From positions 372,001 through 436,000 of the forward strand of contig JROE01000002.1 of the NCBI GenBank assembly GCA_000783305.1: DNA of 64,000 nt, in the 5' to 3' direction. This document shows, piece by piece, positions 16,399 through 25,675 of the stretch (its first letter is position 1; the number at the start of each line of letters is the position of its first letter). The position numbers and the translations under genes were made by a program. This DNA comes from Sphingobacteriaceae bacterium DW12. GTDB lineage: Bacteria; Bacteroidota; Bacteroidia; Sphingobacteriales; Sphingobacteriaceae. The notes beneath the pieces are model-generated. The model had not been told where the DNA came from and made no database searches. It saw only the letters and a list, made by a program, of their open reading frames with translations.

Positions 16399-17847
16399 CT
16401 ATTTCTTTACTCCTCCCCCAAGTGCCCTATAGAGATTAACTTCTGCTATCAGTTTCTGTTGTCGAATAGTGGCATAATTCAGCTCCGATTGCAACTTACT
16501 CTGTTGTGCAGCGATAACTTCTAAATAAGTGGCCATGTCATTCTTGAAAAGAATCATGGCATTTTTGACCATGTCACCACTGCGATCTATCAAGGCGGTA
16601 GAGACAATTTGTTGATCTTGCAAGGATTCAATCTCGACTAGGATGTTGGACACTTCGCCTACTGCCTGCAACACGCTCTCTTTAAATTGAAATTCAGCTT
16701 GCGCTGTTGCCAACTGCGCCTGGTTATATGCTGTCTTCAATTGTCGCCCCTGTAAAATGGGCTGTGTAAGAGATCCAGTCAACATACCAAAGAGCGAACC
16801 GGGAATACTGAACCAATTGCTGGCCTTAAATGCATTTAGTCCTCCCTGAGCAGTAATATTCAACGATGGATACATACTGACCTTAGCGACATGCGCAACC
16901 GCCACCGAACGGCGCAACTCCAATTCGCTACTCCTGACGTCGGGTCTTAGACTTAACAACTCCACGGGTATACCTGTATTGAACTGTTCCATCTGATGGA
17001 TATCAAGTAAATTGGCTCGCCGATCGATATTGCCAGGCATGCGTCCAGTTAAGGCCAATAGGGCATTTTCCTGGACTTCGACCTGTTGCTTAAGAACAGG
17101 CAGCGATTGCACCAATTGATCTCGAACACTCTCCTGCTGCTGTAAGGCTAGTGTAGTAGTCATTCCTAAATCACGCTGAACACGTGTCATATGAATCGTA
17201 CTGTCCACCAAAACAAGATTCCGACGGGTAATGTCCAATTGCAAATCAAGCATCAACAGTCTATAGTAGCCCTGCGCAACACTCGCTACCAATCGTGTAC
17301 GAACTGCATTTGCTGCTTCTTGTGTCTGCAGATATTGCGCCAATGCAGCCTCTTTGCGCCCACTAATCTTACCCCAAATGTCGGCTTCCCAAGATATATT
17401 AAGAGCAGTGGAATAATCTTCCATATAGCTTTTTCCCATGAACTGAGCGGCCATCATACCATTCATACTGTTGTCAGAAGGACGGGTAAGAGTAGCTCCA
17501 CCAGCTGTCGCGGTGACAACGGGAAGATATCCCCATTTGGCCTGCTTTATTGCCTCCGTAGCAATATCGATTTGCTTGAGTGCTATCTGGAGGTTGTTAT
17601 TATTGATCAGGCTGCTATCGATCAAATCCAACAAGACTGGATCCGTAAAAAAATTGCGATAAGACAGCTTCGCCAAATTGCTATCTGCATTCATAACAAT
17701 TGCATTAGAATCTATCCGATACTGGGATGGAAGCTCCACCTTGCTCGGCACGTATTTTCCTGTAGAACAAGCGGCTAATATAACTACCATCCCTGTAGCT
17801 AATGTCCACAGTCCCGTTCTTCTATTTATATTTATATGGTCATTCAT
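16399..17847 (-). CDS. Outer-membrane efflux channel (TolC/OprM family, NodT type)
   Basis: The product forms the trimeric outer-membrane exit duct of a tripartite RND pump. A lipoprotein signal ends in ILAACSTG, so it is lipid-anchored like OprM. Two homologous coiled-coil halves are visible, with LRPDVRSSELELRRSVAVAH as the classic mid-protein motif. LFKNDMATYLEVIAAQQSKL near the C-terminus matches the repeat of this family. At 482 residues it has the standard length. It is the last gene of the operon, 34 bp after the pump gene. Confidence 0.93.
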   Translation of the reverse strand: MNDHININRRTGLWTLATGMVVILAACSTGKYVPSKVELPSQYRIDSNAIVMNADSNLAKLSYRNFFTDPVLLDLIDSSLINNNNLQIALKQIDIATEAIKQAKWGYLPVVTATAGGATLTRPSDNSMNGMMAAQFMGKSYMEDYSTALNISWEADIWGKISGRKEAALAQYLQTQEAANAVRTRLVASVAQGYYRLLMLDLQLDITRRNLVLVDSTIHMTRVQRDLGMTTTLALQQQESVRDQLVQSLPVLKQQVEVQENALLALTGRMPGNIDRRANLLDIHQMEQFNTGIPVELLSLRPDVRSSELELRRSVAVAHVAKVSMYPSLNITAQGGLNAFKASNWFSIPGSLFGMLTGSLTQPILQGRQLKTAYNQAQLATAQAEFQFKESVLQAVGEVSNILVEIESLQDQQIVSTALIDRSGDMVKNAMILFKNDMATYLEVIAAQQSKLQSELNYATIRQQKLIAEVNLYRALGGGVKK

Positions 17848-17881
17848 TTCCTGTCGATGATATTAATAATTTACAAATGCA

Positions 17882-20800
17882 TTAACTGGTCAGCTCCGTT
17901 TCTTCATATTCCCAATCTTTTTCGGATACTGCTTTACCTGAAACCCGTTCTTGCAAATATTGGAACACGACAAATAGTACGGGGGTAATAAAGATTCCAA
18001 ACACCGTACCGGCCAACATACCAAATACAGCAGCGTAACCTATAGAGTGATTACCTATTGCTGAAGGGCCTACCGCGAATAGAAGAGGTAGTAACCCGGC
18101 AATAAATGCCAGCGAAGTCATTAAAATAGGACGCAAACGTGCTTTGGCTCCTTCGACGGCGGAAGCGACGAGTGACTTCCCTGCACGACGACGCTGTATT
18201 GCAAACTCAACAATCAAGATTGCATTCTTGGCCAATAGGCCGATAAGCATAACCAAAGCGACCTGCACATAGATATTGTTGGACAAATCAGCCATGGTTA
18301 TACCTAAAAATACACCCAGTAGACCGGTAGGGACTCCAATCAGTACGGACAGTGGCAAAAGATAACTTTCGTACTGTGCGGACAGCAAGAAATAAACGAA
18401 AACGATACAGAGACCAAAAATAAAGACTGTTTGTCCAGCAGAAGATCGCTCTTCGCGAGCCATTCCCTTCCAATCATGGGAAAACCCATTAGGAAGTTGA
18501 GAGGCAGACACTTGGTCTATTGCTTCCATAGCTTGCCCTGTACTATATCCAGGACTTGGCATCACGGTCAGGTTAATGGCATTAAAGAGATTAAAATGTT
18601 CGACGGTCTCAGGCCCCGAGACGGCTTTCAAGGTAACAATACCATTAATGGGAACCATGTGCCCCATCTGATTTTTAATCTGGATACCGTCTAGCGACGC
18701 GGGATCTGCTCGAAACTCTGGTGCAGCTTGCATAACTACACGATAGTACTTGCCAAAACGGTTAAAATCAGAGGCCTGCATACTTCCATAGTATCCTTGC
18801 ATCACGGTCATCAAGTCGGATACATTAACGCCAAATTGCCTCGCTTTGACCTCATCTACTTCTAATTCATACTGCGGATAGGAGGCATTGAAAGTGGTAA
18901 AAGCAAAACTTATCTCAGGACGTTGCATCAAGGCTCCTACAAAGGCATTGGATATACTGTTGAAATTTTCCAACGAACCAGCCGTGCGGTCCTGCAATAC
19001 CAATTCCAGTCCGGATGTATTTCCAAACCCTGGAACTGTGGGCATCCCTACAACAAAAAATGAAGCATCTTTATTCCCCATTAACAAGCCCTGTAAATGG
19101 CCAGTGATTTTTTCAATGTTGCGCACTTCTCCTCGCTCTTTAAGGGGCTTCAATCGGACCATTATTGCGCCAGCTGAAGATGAAGTACTGAAACTCATCA
19201 TGTTCAATCCAGATAAAGATATGACACTTTCTACAGCAGGGTGTTTCCGAATCTCAGCTTCTGCTTCTTTTATCGTATTCTGTGTTCTATCCAACGATGC
19301 GCCAGGAGGCATAGTCACCATTGTCATCAAGAAACTCTGATCTTCGTCAGGGATAAAACCAGTGGGGGTGGTCTTAAACATCCATAGGAATAAGCCAATC
19401 AATATCGCTAGCCCGCTAAAGGCTACTATCTTACGCTTGATGAGGAATAATACGGACTTTCCATATCGGAATGTCATTTTATCAAATGCAGCATTGAACC
19501 CGATGAAGAAACGTTCCTTAAAATTGAGCTTCTTATCCTCATGTCCGTCATCATGGGACTTCAGTAATATAGCACATAGTGCTGGGCTTAAGGTAAGGGC
19601 GTTGACTGCTGATATAACAATCGCTATAGCTAGTGTAAGAGCAAATTGCTGATAAAATACACCTGTAGGCCCTTCCATAAAGGCTATAGGTACAAACACT
19701 GCAGACATGACCAATGTAATGGATATAATAGCACCGGTAATCTCACTCATTGCCGACATGGTAGCGGCACGAGCATTAAGCTTGCGTCGCTCCATTTTGG
19801 CGTGTACAGCCTCGACCACAACAATCGCATCATCTACCACAATACCTATTGCAAGCACCAAGGCAAACAAGGTCAGTAAATTGATCGAAAAGCCGAATAG
19901 TTGCATAAAAAAGAATGTACCCACAATAGACACGGGCACCGCTATAGCTGGTATCAATGTGGATCTAAAATCCTGTAAGAAGATAAATACTACGATGAAA
20001 ACCAATATGAATGCTTCTAACAAGGTCATGAGCACCTGACTGATGGACTGATCCAATGATTCCTTTGAACTGTAAGGTACAGTATACTTAATGTTGCCCG
20101 GGAAAGAGATCGCTAGCTCTTCCAAGCGCTTATTCATCGCAACTTCTACGGCATTGGCATTTGATCCGGCAGATTGAAAAAGGGCAACCATAATAGCGGG
20201 CTTGCGGTTGTAGGCTGTTGATACTGTATTGGTATACGAACCAAACTCAACACGTGCGACATCTTTCAGACGAAGGAACGACCCGTCACTGTTGGATCTA
20301 ATGATCATCGTCTCATAGTCCTGGGGTTCAATAGCCTTACCTTTGTATCGGATGACATACTCAATTGCCTCTTTGGAACTTTCCCCAAAGCGTCCGGGCG
20401 CAGCTTCGATATTCTGTCCTTGGACGGCCGCCCCGATTTCCTGTGGTGTAATGTTATAAGCCGCCATCTGATGTGGGTCCAACCAGATACGCATCGAATA
20501 ATCCTTGTTGCCGAATACCTGCGCATCTCCTACACCAGGTATACGCTTCAGCTCTGGGACGATATTGATCTTGGCATAATTTTCCAGAAACAATTCGTCT
20601 GAAGCACTATCATCAGAATATAAGGTGACCATCGCTACGATACTATTCTGACGCTTCATTGTGCTGACACCAGTTTGGTTGACCTCAGCGGGCAACATAC
20701 TCGTAGCCTGTGATACCCGATTCTGTACATTGACAGCTGCCTGATCGGGGTCAGTCCCTAACTTAAAAACCACGGTAATCATCAAACTGCCGTCATTACT

Positions 20801-21046
20801 GGAAGTTGAAGTAAGATAGTCCATATTTTCCACGCCGTTGATAGCATTCTCTAACGGGGGCGCTACAGCCTTGGCAATAACCTCTGCGCTGGCCCCAGGG
20901 TAGTTGGCGATGACCGATACACTTGGAGGAGCAATCTCTGGAAACTTGGTAATCGGCAGTGAAAGCATCCCCACTACCCCGAGAATCACCAGCAGAATAG
21001 AGATAACTGTGGCCAATACAGGCCTTTTTATAATATTTTTTAACAT
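17882..21046 (-). CDS. RND multidrug efflux pump, inner-membrane permease (AcrB-like, HAE1)
   Basis: This 1054-residue proton-drug antiporter takes substrates from the periplasm and inner-membrane surface. The proton relay is intact: Asp405-Asp406 in IGIVVDDAIVVVEAV (TM4) and Lys940 in LLAKNAILIVEFA (TM10). The N-terminus MLKNIIKRPVLATVISILLV is typical. GFIPDEDQSFLMTMVTMPPG opens the second half, as in AcrB and MexB. Twelve transmembrane helices and two large periplasmic loops fit the length. Its position between adaptor and channel makes a complete tripartite system; substrates cannot be predicted. Confidence 0.96.
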   Translation of the reverse strand: MLKNIIKRPVLATVISILLVILGVVGMLSLPITKFPEIAPPSVSVIANYPGASAEVIAKAVAPPLENAINGVENMDYLTSTSSNDGSLMITVVFKLGTDPDQAAVNVQNRVSQATSMLPAEVNQTGVSTMKRQNSIVAMVTLYSDDSASDELFLENYAKINIVPELKRIPGVGDAQVFGNKDYSMRIWLDPHQMAAYNITPQEIGAAVQGQNIEAAPGRFGESSKEAIEYVIRYKGKAIEPQDYETMIIRSNSDGSFLRLKDVARVEFGSYTNTVSTAYNRKPAIMVALFQSAGSNANAVEVAMNKRLEELAISFPGNIKYTVPYSSKESLDQSISQVLMTLLEAFILVFIVVFIFLQDFRSTLIPAIAVPVSIVGTFFFMQLFGFSINLLTLFALVLAIGIVVDDAIVVVEAVHAKMERRKLNARAATMSAMSEITGAIISITLVMSAVFVPIAFMEGPTGVFYQQFALTLAIAIVISAVNALTLSPALCAILLKSHDDGHEDKKLNFKERFFIGFNAAFDKMTFRYGKSVLFLIKRKIVAFSGLAILIGLFLWMFKTTPTGFIPDEDQSFLMTMVTMPPGASLDRTQNTIKEAEAEIRKHPAVESVISLSGLNMMSFSTSSSAGAIMVRLKPLKERGEVRNIEKITGHLQGLLMGNKDASFFVVGMPTVPGFGNTSGLELVLQDRTAGSLENFNSISNAFVGALMQRPEISFAFTTFNASYPQYELEVDEVKARQFGVNVSDLMTVMQGYYGSMQASDFNRFGKYYRVVMQAAPEFRADPASLDGIQIKNQMGHMVPINGIVTLKAVSGPETVEHFNLFNAINLTVMPSPGYSTGQAMEAIDQVSASQLPNGFSHDWKGMAREERSSAGQTVFIFGLCIVFVYFLLSAQYESYLLPLSVLIGVPTGLLGVFLGITMADLSNNIYVQVALVMLIGLLAKNAILIVEFAIQRRRAGKSLVASAVEGAKARLRPILMTSLAFIAGLLPLLFAVGPSAIGNHSIGYAAVFGMLAGTVFGIFITPVLFVVFQYLQERVSGKAVSEKDWEYEETELTS

Positions 21047-21089
21047 AATTGACTATTTCGTGATATTCTCAATACTTTGAACTAAGGGT

Positions 21090-22259
21090 CTATTTGGTAG
21101 ATGTACTGTCTGAGCTGTCTTTTATATTCGATTTTTCTTTGATTGGCGCACCTGCCTGTAGATAGCCTAGACCATTGGCGACGATTTTCTCGCCGGCCTG
21201 TATACCCTCCGTAACAATGTAATTTCCATTTGTCTTTCCGCTAACCACGAGTGGCTGCTGCACTGCCTTCCCCTCCTGGTCGGATGTGAATACATAAATT
21301 TTATCCTGAATGGCTATCGTCGATGATATAGGAACGAGTACGGCTTGCTCATAATGCTGCTCCATCAATACCCGCCCCGTACTACCTGTCCGTAATTCGT
21401 TACCAGGATTGTCAAATACCGCGCGTAAAGTAATCGAACCTGTATTTTTGTCAAATTGCCCTTCTACTGCATTAATCTTGCCTTGTTGGGAATAGATTTT
21501 ACCTGTGGCAGTCTTCAACTGGACAGCTGCCGCCTGTCGAAGCTTAGCCTCGATCGTGTTGCCTACCAATCGATCTTGAAAGATTGAAAAATCCTTTTCA
21601 CTCATGGTGAAATAAGCATATACTTGACGCGTATCGGATAAGATTGTGAGCGGACTCACGATCGATGGACCGATTAAACTTCCAAGTCTATAGGGTATCC
21701 GTCCGATGTAACCACTCACAGGAGCTGTAATGTTACAAAAACCGATGTTAATCTTTGCTGATTGCTCCGCTGCCTTTGCTTGCTCCAATGCCGCCGAAGT
21801 GGCTTCATAGGTAGCCTCAGCTTGTGAAACTTGAAGATTGGAAACAATATTGTTCTCGACGAGCTCGCGCTTTCTATCCAAGTCGATTTTCATGTTTACC
21901 AAATTAGCCTTAGCTGCCAGAACCGCAGCCTTAGCACTGTTGTACTGCTGTACATATACTTGGTCATCAATCTTAAATAGTGTCTGCCCTTTTTGAACAT
22001 AGGCTCCCTCATCCACCAAAATCTTTTGTATATAACCCGATACCTGCGCACGAATTTCAACGTTTACAATACCTTCGATTGCACTCGAATATTCTCGAGC
22101 AACTATGGCGTTGTCGGCGGCTATCGTAAGCATATTGACTTCAACAGGCTGACCGACCTGTTGCCCTTTATCATCGGCAGCGCTACAACCAAAAAGGAAA
22201 ATTGCGCTGATCCCCATCAGCGAACTCTTAACAATGGAAACTTGATTCATTTTAATCAT
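21090..22259 (-). CDS. RND efflux periplasmic adaptor (membrane fusion protein, lipoprotein)
   Basis: It links the RND pump to the outer-membrane channel. A lipobox (AIFLFGCSA) anchors it to the inner membrane. The lipoyl/barrel-sandwich halves are visible as VEIRAQVSGYIQKILVDEGA then VQKGQTLFKID, and after the coiled-coil hairpin as NITAPVSGYIGRIPYRLGSL. The beta-barrel and membrane-proximal domains follow (VLVPISSTIAIQDKIYVFTS). Length 389 matches AcrA/MexA. It is first of the three pump genes, 43 bp before the permease. MNQVS three codons in is an alternative start. Confidence 0.95.
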   Translation of the reverse strand: MIKMNQVSIVKSSLMGISAIFLFGCSAADDKGQQVGQPVEVNMLTIAADNAIVAREYSSAIEGIVNVEIRAQVSGYIQKILVDEGAYVQKGQTLFKIDDQVYVQQYNSAKAAVLAAKANLVNMKIDLDRKRELVENNIVSNLQVSQAEATYEATSAALEQAKAAEQSAKINIGFCNITAPVSGYIGRIPYRLGSLIGPSIVSPLTILSDTRQVYAYFTMSEKDFSIFQDRLVGNTIEAKLRQAAAVQLKTATGKIYSQQGKINAVEGQFDKNTGSITLRAVFDNPGNELRTGSTGRVLMEQHYEQAVLVPISSTIAIQDKIYVFTSDQEGKAVQQPLVVSGKTNGNYIVTEGIQAGEKIVANGLGYLQAGAPIKEKSNIKDSSDSTSTK

Positions 22260-22412
22260 ACTATTACAGCCTAAACTTTATATTAAGAATGGCTCACAAA
22301 TATCGATTTGATTATTTTGGTTAAAAAGTCAAGAAAACTCAATATATTGTCAATAAGACGCCAAAAAAGAGAAAAAAGGAGAAAAAAGGAATGAGAATCC
22401 CTAAGAAGGTTA

Positions 22413-23345
22413 TTATACGGTGCGTATGCTCTGACGATAAGCCAAAGGTGAAAGGCCAACATGTCGCTTAAAGAATTTACTAAAAGTTGGCATATCGACA
22501 TAGTTGAGTTCGTCGACGATTGCCGTCATGGTATAGTTAAAAATATTGAGTAAGGTGATGGCTTCGGCAATTACGAGTTGATTGACGATTTGAGCAGGCG
22601 TCATACCGGTGACCTCTTTGACCACACGACTCAGATATTTTCTAGAAATAAACAAATCTGCAGCGTAAGACTCAATCGATTTATTCTCTTTAAATCTTTC
22701 GATTGCCAGATTGATGAAATCAAAGGCGACCTGATGCTGTCTATCTTGAATAGGTCCCTCGTTTTGCACGCGCAGCTTGAGTGCGGCACCTATCTCGTAG
22801 GTCATCAGCTTAAGTGTGGTATTCACAATCTCACTATGAAACTCTTTGGCTTCTCCTGGACTATTTAGCTGCCCTAGATGCTTTATATACATCACCAAAC
22901 GGTCTTGAACATCGCGATCTACCGACAACTGGCTCATCTTACCTGTCAGCACTGACTCCAACAGATTGACTCCATGCAAATTTACACCTATCTTTTTAGA
23001 GAAATCAACACTTATAAGAAAGCAGACCACATCAATATCGGAGGAAACTTCCAAAAACTCTACCACATTAGAGGGTGAACCGAGATAAATATCTCCCGGC
23101 TGCAATATATATTCACTAAAATTATTACGCAAACGCAATATCCCTTGGGTCACAATAGTGATAGCAAAACAATCTATCCGAATCGGAATATTGCAAAACA
23201 CATCATCCGAATTCTCATGATTGAGTGTGGACACTTTGAATCCATTAAATTTCTGTTTTCGAATGTCGCAAGCGATCATATCTTCCAAAGAAAGAAAAAA
23301 TACCGATTTCATCGTATTCTCTAATTTGATGAGAGTTTTTATCAT
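22413..23345 (-). CDS. AraC-family transcriptional regulator
   Basis: The C-terminal 100 residues form the double helix-turn-helix DNA-binding domain: SIESYAADLFISRKYLSRVV then VTGMTPAQIVNQLVIAEAIT and the end motif FSKFFKRHVGLSPLAYRQ. The N-terminal part (FCNIPIRIDCFAITIVTQG, then LQPGDIYLGSPSNVVEF) is a cupin-like sensing domain. MKSVFFLS at residue 12 is an alternative start. It lies 150 bp upstream of the efflux adaptor in the same direction and is a likely local activator or repressor of the pump. Its signal is unknown. Confidence 0.88.
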   Translation of the reverse strand: MIKTLIKLENTMKSVFFLSLEDMIACDIRKQKFNGFKVSTLNHENSDDVFCNIPIRIDCFAITIVTQGILRLRNNFSEYILQPGDIYLGSPSNVVEFLEVSSDIDVVCFLISVDFSKKIGVNLHGVNLLESVLTGKMSQLSVDRDVQDRLVMYIKHLGQLNSPGEAKEFHSEIVNTTLKLMTYEIGAALKLRVQNEGPIQDRQHQVAFDFINLAIERFKENKSIESYAADLFISRKYLSRVVKEVTGMTPAQIVNQLVIAEAITLLNIFNYTMTAIVDELNYVDMPTFSKFFKRHVGLSPLAYRQSIRTV

Positions 23346-23439
23346 TAATACTTGTTTAGCAATTTACGCACAATGTGCGTCTCTATCAACATGCGCAAAA
23401 AATCAACACGCAACATATCGGTAGGCAAGCATATTCTTT

Positions 23440-24144
23440 CTAAATACTTAGTTGCCCTACATCGCTACTTCGGGGTATAGCTTCGGGCGTCATCCCCTTT
23501 ATCATCAAAGCTATTACGCATTTCTGCTTCTCCAAAATCTCATTCGAAGTGGAGACATCGGGTAATCCTGAAATAATTTCGCTCAAGGTATACTTCATCT
23601 CTACTCCCTCTGCCATTTCCAAAATCAACTTTCCCATGGCCTCTGCTTCCATAGCCAACAGTTCATCTTTCTCTATGCCAATTTTAATTACAGAACAGAA
23701 AGTATCGACATTGCCCAGATAGAGATCGTTAGCTGTAGAACTCCCCTCCCCTTCATGTGCTACCCGCCAGTGTACCATATCTAAGTAAATACTATGGTAA
23801 CTATCCATAAAATGCCTTCGGTGCTCCAGCAGTTGGAATAAAATGGATAATACACCATCATGGGTACGACCTATGATTAAACGCTCAATCTGTCTAAAAT
23901 CATTTTCGAGGGTTCTTAGCACTTCTTTTATAAGAAGCTGTTTGTCTCGAAAATAGTAGCGTAGGTTGACTTTAGAAATCTGTAAATCCTTTGCGATTTC
24001 TGTCATCGTGGTCTTATATAATCCAAAATGCGAAAATCTTCTGATAGCAACTTGCACAATGGTATCTTTCAATTTCTGTTCAACTCCAAAATGCTTATTC
24101 TTTTGCGCCAACGGGCGCTTCGGATATTCTCTTTCCATTCTCAT
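23440..24144 (-). CDS. TetR-family transcriptional regulator
   Basis: The N-terminal helix-turn-helix spans about residues 24-70: LKDTIVQVAIRRFSHFGLYK, then TTMTEIAKDLQISKVNLRYY and FRDKQLLIKEV. This matches the TetR signature, with Arg-Tyr-Tyr-Phe in place of the usual Tyr-x-Tyr-Phe. The C-terminal alpha-helical ligand and dimer domain is divergent (234 residues in all). It precedes the AraC gene and the RND pump on the same strand, 94 bp upstream of the former. TetR proteins commonly repress RND pumps, so it may respond to a pump substrate. Confidence 0.85.
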   Translation of the reverse strand: MRMEREYPKRPLAQKNKHFGVEQKLKDTIVQVAIRRFSHFGLYKTTMTEIAKDLQISKVNLRYYFRDKQLLIKEVLRTLENDFRQIERLIIGRTHDGVLSILFQLLEHRRHFMDSYHSIYLDMVHWRVAHEGEGSSTANDLYLGNVDTFCSVIKIGIEKDELLAMEAEAMGKLILEMAEGVEMKYTLSEIISGLPDVSTSNEILEKQKCVIALMIKGMTPEAIPRSSDVGQLSI

Positions 24145-24553
24145 TACCTATAATTAATCAGGCTCCAATAGCACCTTTCTATTATCACCTACACCCTTTC
24201 TAATTTTTAAATCGCTGCCCATGACTGAAACCATAAAGCAACTTGGCGACACTTGACACGCCAACGGCCAACACCTTGCAACAGCGATATCCAAAAGTCC
24301 ATACCCAAATACAAATATCATTTTGAATACGCTAACAAAAAAGCCAATAAAACATATTCTATTGTCAAAAAGACACCAAAAAGACGAATGCTATTGGTTT
24401 AGTATAATCAACATCTGTAACTTTGATAGTCAAGTATGATATACTCTTTAGAAAGCGTTTCGATCTATTTCAAAAAATAAAGAAACAAAGGTGTATGCTA
24501 AAAGCCGATAACATAATGACAAATATTTGCGTGAAGGCATAACGACATCAAAA
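24145..24553. other. Divergent intergenic region between TetR and DUF6624 genes
   Basis: About 400 bases without a gene. TTGGCG (24243-24248) and CGCCAA (24259-24264) form an inverted repeat with a 10-bp spacer about 100 bp upstream of the TetR start, a possible operator. TATTTGCGTG just before the DUF6624 gene yields only weak alternative starts. No complete promoter with both boxes was found. Confidence 0.4.
24243..24264. promoter_or_regulatory. Inverted repeat upstream of the TetR gene, candidate operator
   Basis: TTGGCG-N10-CGCCAA has perfect 6-bp arms 16 bp apart centre to centre, about one and a half helical turns, in the leader of the TetR gene. TetR regulators often bind such palindromes in their own promoters. 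This is a positional argument only. Confidence 0.35.
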
Positions 24554-25156
24554 ATGAAACATGAAGATATTGCTAGAAAAATAGTTAAGCTTAGGAATGC
24601 TGATACTGCACTCAGGACCAAACTTGTTCAAAGCGGGCAACTTGGGAAAGGATATCATGAAGAAATGAGGGAGTTACATAGTAAAAATGCTAAAGCATTA
24701 AACGATATAATAGACAAAATTGGGTATCCGACAATAGCCAAAGTTGGCAAGGAGGCGAACGAAGCTGCTTGGCTTGTCATTCAGCATTCAATTGGACAAC
24801 CAAAATTTATGAAAAAATGCTTCCAACTGCTAACAGAGGCTGTTAATCATAACGATGCAGATAAAAAAAACCTAGCCTATCTCACTGATCGAATAGCTGT
24901 ATTTGAAGGCAAGCCTCAACGCTATGGAACCCAATTTGAGTGGGACAAAAACGGAAATCTGAGCCCAAGTCTTTTGGAGGATTTGAACAACGTAAATGAA
25001 AGGAGAAAATCCATCGGGCTTAACACGCTCGAGGAACAAACAGAAATCATAAGAAAACAGGCAAAAAGTGAAAATCAACAACCACCGAAGGACTTTGAAA
25101 AAAGAAATCAGGAAATGGAGGAATGGAGGAAATTAGTGGGTTGGAAAGATATCTAA
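24554..25156 (+). CDS. DUF6624 domain protein
   Basis: I start at ATG 24554 (MKHEDIARKIVKLRNAD) rather than at the in-frame TTG at 24527. The 200-residue protein contains NAKALNDIIDKIGYPTIAKV followed by EAAWLVIQHSIGQPKFMKKC and FQLLTEAV, the conserved W-x-I-x-QHA-like core of DUF6624. The family is of unknown function and common in Bacteroidota. The C-terminal portion is charged and probably helical. There is no signal peptide. It may be a cytoplasmic immunity or accessory protein, but nothing in the sequence proves it. Confidence 0.75.
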   Translation: MKHEDIARKIVKLRNADTALRTKLVQSGQLGKGYHEEMRELHSKNAKALNDIIDKIGYPTIAKVGKEANEAAWLVIQHSIGQPKFMKKCFQLLTEAVNHNDADKKNLAYLTDRIAVFEGKPQRYGTQFEWDKNGNLSPSLLEDLNNVNERRKSIGLNTLEEQTEIIRKQAKSENQQPPKDFEKRNQEMEEWRKLVGWKDI

Positions 25157-25296
25157 TCGATATCGGCTCAAGATTTAACTTGCAATTTTTTATTCTTCAA
25201 AACACTATTTGAATAGTGGCATCTGACACCTTGAATAAATAATCAGGGAGGAAAAGGACACTAAAATAAAGTTTCGGCACAATATTCTGAAGCCTC

Positions 25297-25515
25297 TTAA
25301 AGCATAAAGGGCCTATAGGATAAGGCTTTGTCTACAATTTCCTCAGAAGTCAACTCTTCATACTCTAGCCCGTAGATATAATCGGTAGCATTGGGGTCCG
25401 GAACATTGTCCAAAAAGATATCGAGATACGCATCGTTTTCTTCTTCAGTGTGCCCCTCAGCATCCCTAATTTTATTGACCAATTCTATCAATGCGACCCT
25501 GCTTAACTTTTCCAT
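25297..25515 (-). CDS. Colicin/pyocin (nuclease bacteriocin) immunity protein family
   Basis: The 72-residue acidic protein opens LSRVALIELVNKIRDAEGHT then EEENDAYLDIFLDNVPDPNA and TDYIYGLEYEELTSEEIVDK. This aligns with the four-helix Im2/Im7/Im9 family, including the region HPDGTDLIYYP, seen here as PDPNATDYIYG, and the SPEGIV helix, here TSEEIV. Family members bind and neutralise HNH-type bacteriocin nucleases. No matching nuclease toxin gene is visible nearby, so it looks like an orphan immunity gene. A palindrome lies 48 bp upstream of its start. Confidence 0.75.
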   Translation of the reverse strand: MEKLSRVALIELVNKIRDAEGHTEEENDAYLDIFLDNVPDPNATDYIYGLEYEELTSEEIVDKALSYRPFML

Positions 25516-25562
25516 AGGTACGTCGTGATATTGTTTTTGCTATTTGAATATAAGTAATTTTA

Positions 25563-25581
25563 TTGAACAAATATTGTTCAA
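25563..25581. promoter_or_regulatory. 19-bp palindrome upstream of the immunity gene
   Basis: TTGAACAA-ATA-TTGTTCAA has perfect 8-bp arms. Half-site copies TTGAAC recur at about 25624 and 25671, towards the stop of the TonB receptor gene. It lies 48 bp upstream of the immunity gene start on the minus strand, which is where an operator would sit. Bacteriocin immunity genes are often under stress or damage control, but no known LexA box of this phylum can be matched from memory. Confidence 0.5.
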
Positions 25582-25675
25582 GGTGAATGCTACCCGTCCA
25601 ACCGAGTGAACTATACCACCCGATTGAACATCGTTTCAGCACATTGACCTTAAAAAAATAGAATCGAGATTGAAC

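Noticed and set aside
24527..24553. TTG start at 24527 for the DUF6624 protein
   Set aside because: The ATG at 24554 opens a family-like N-terminus and the nine codons before it add nothing.
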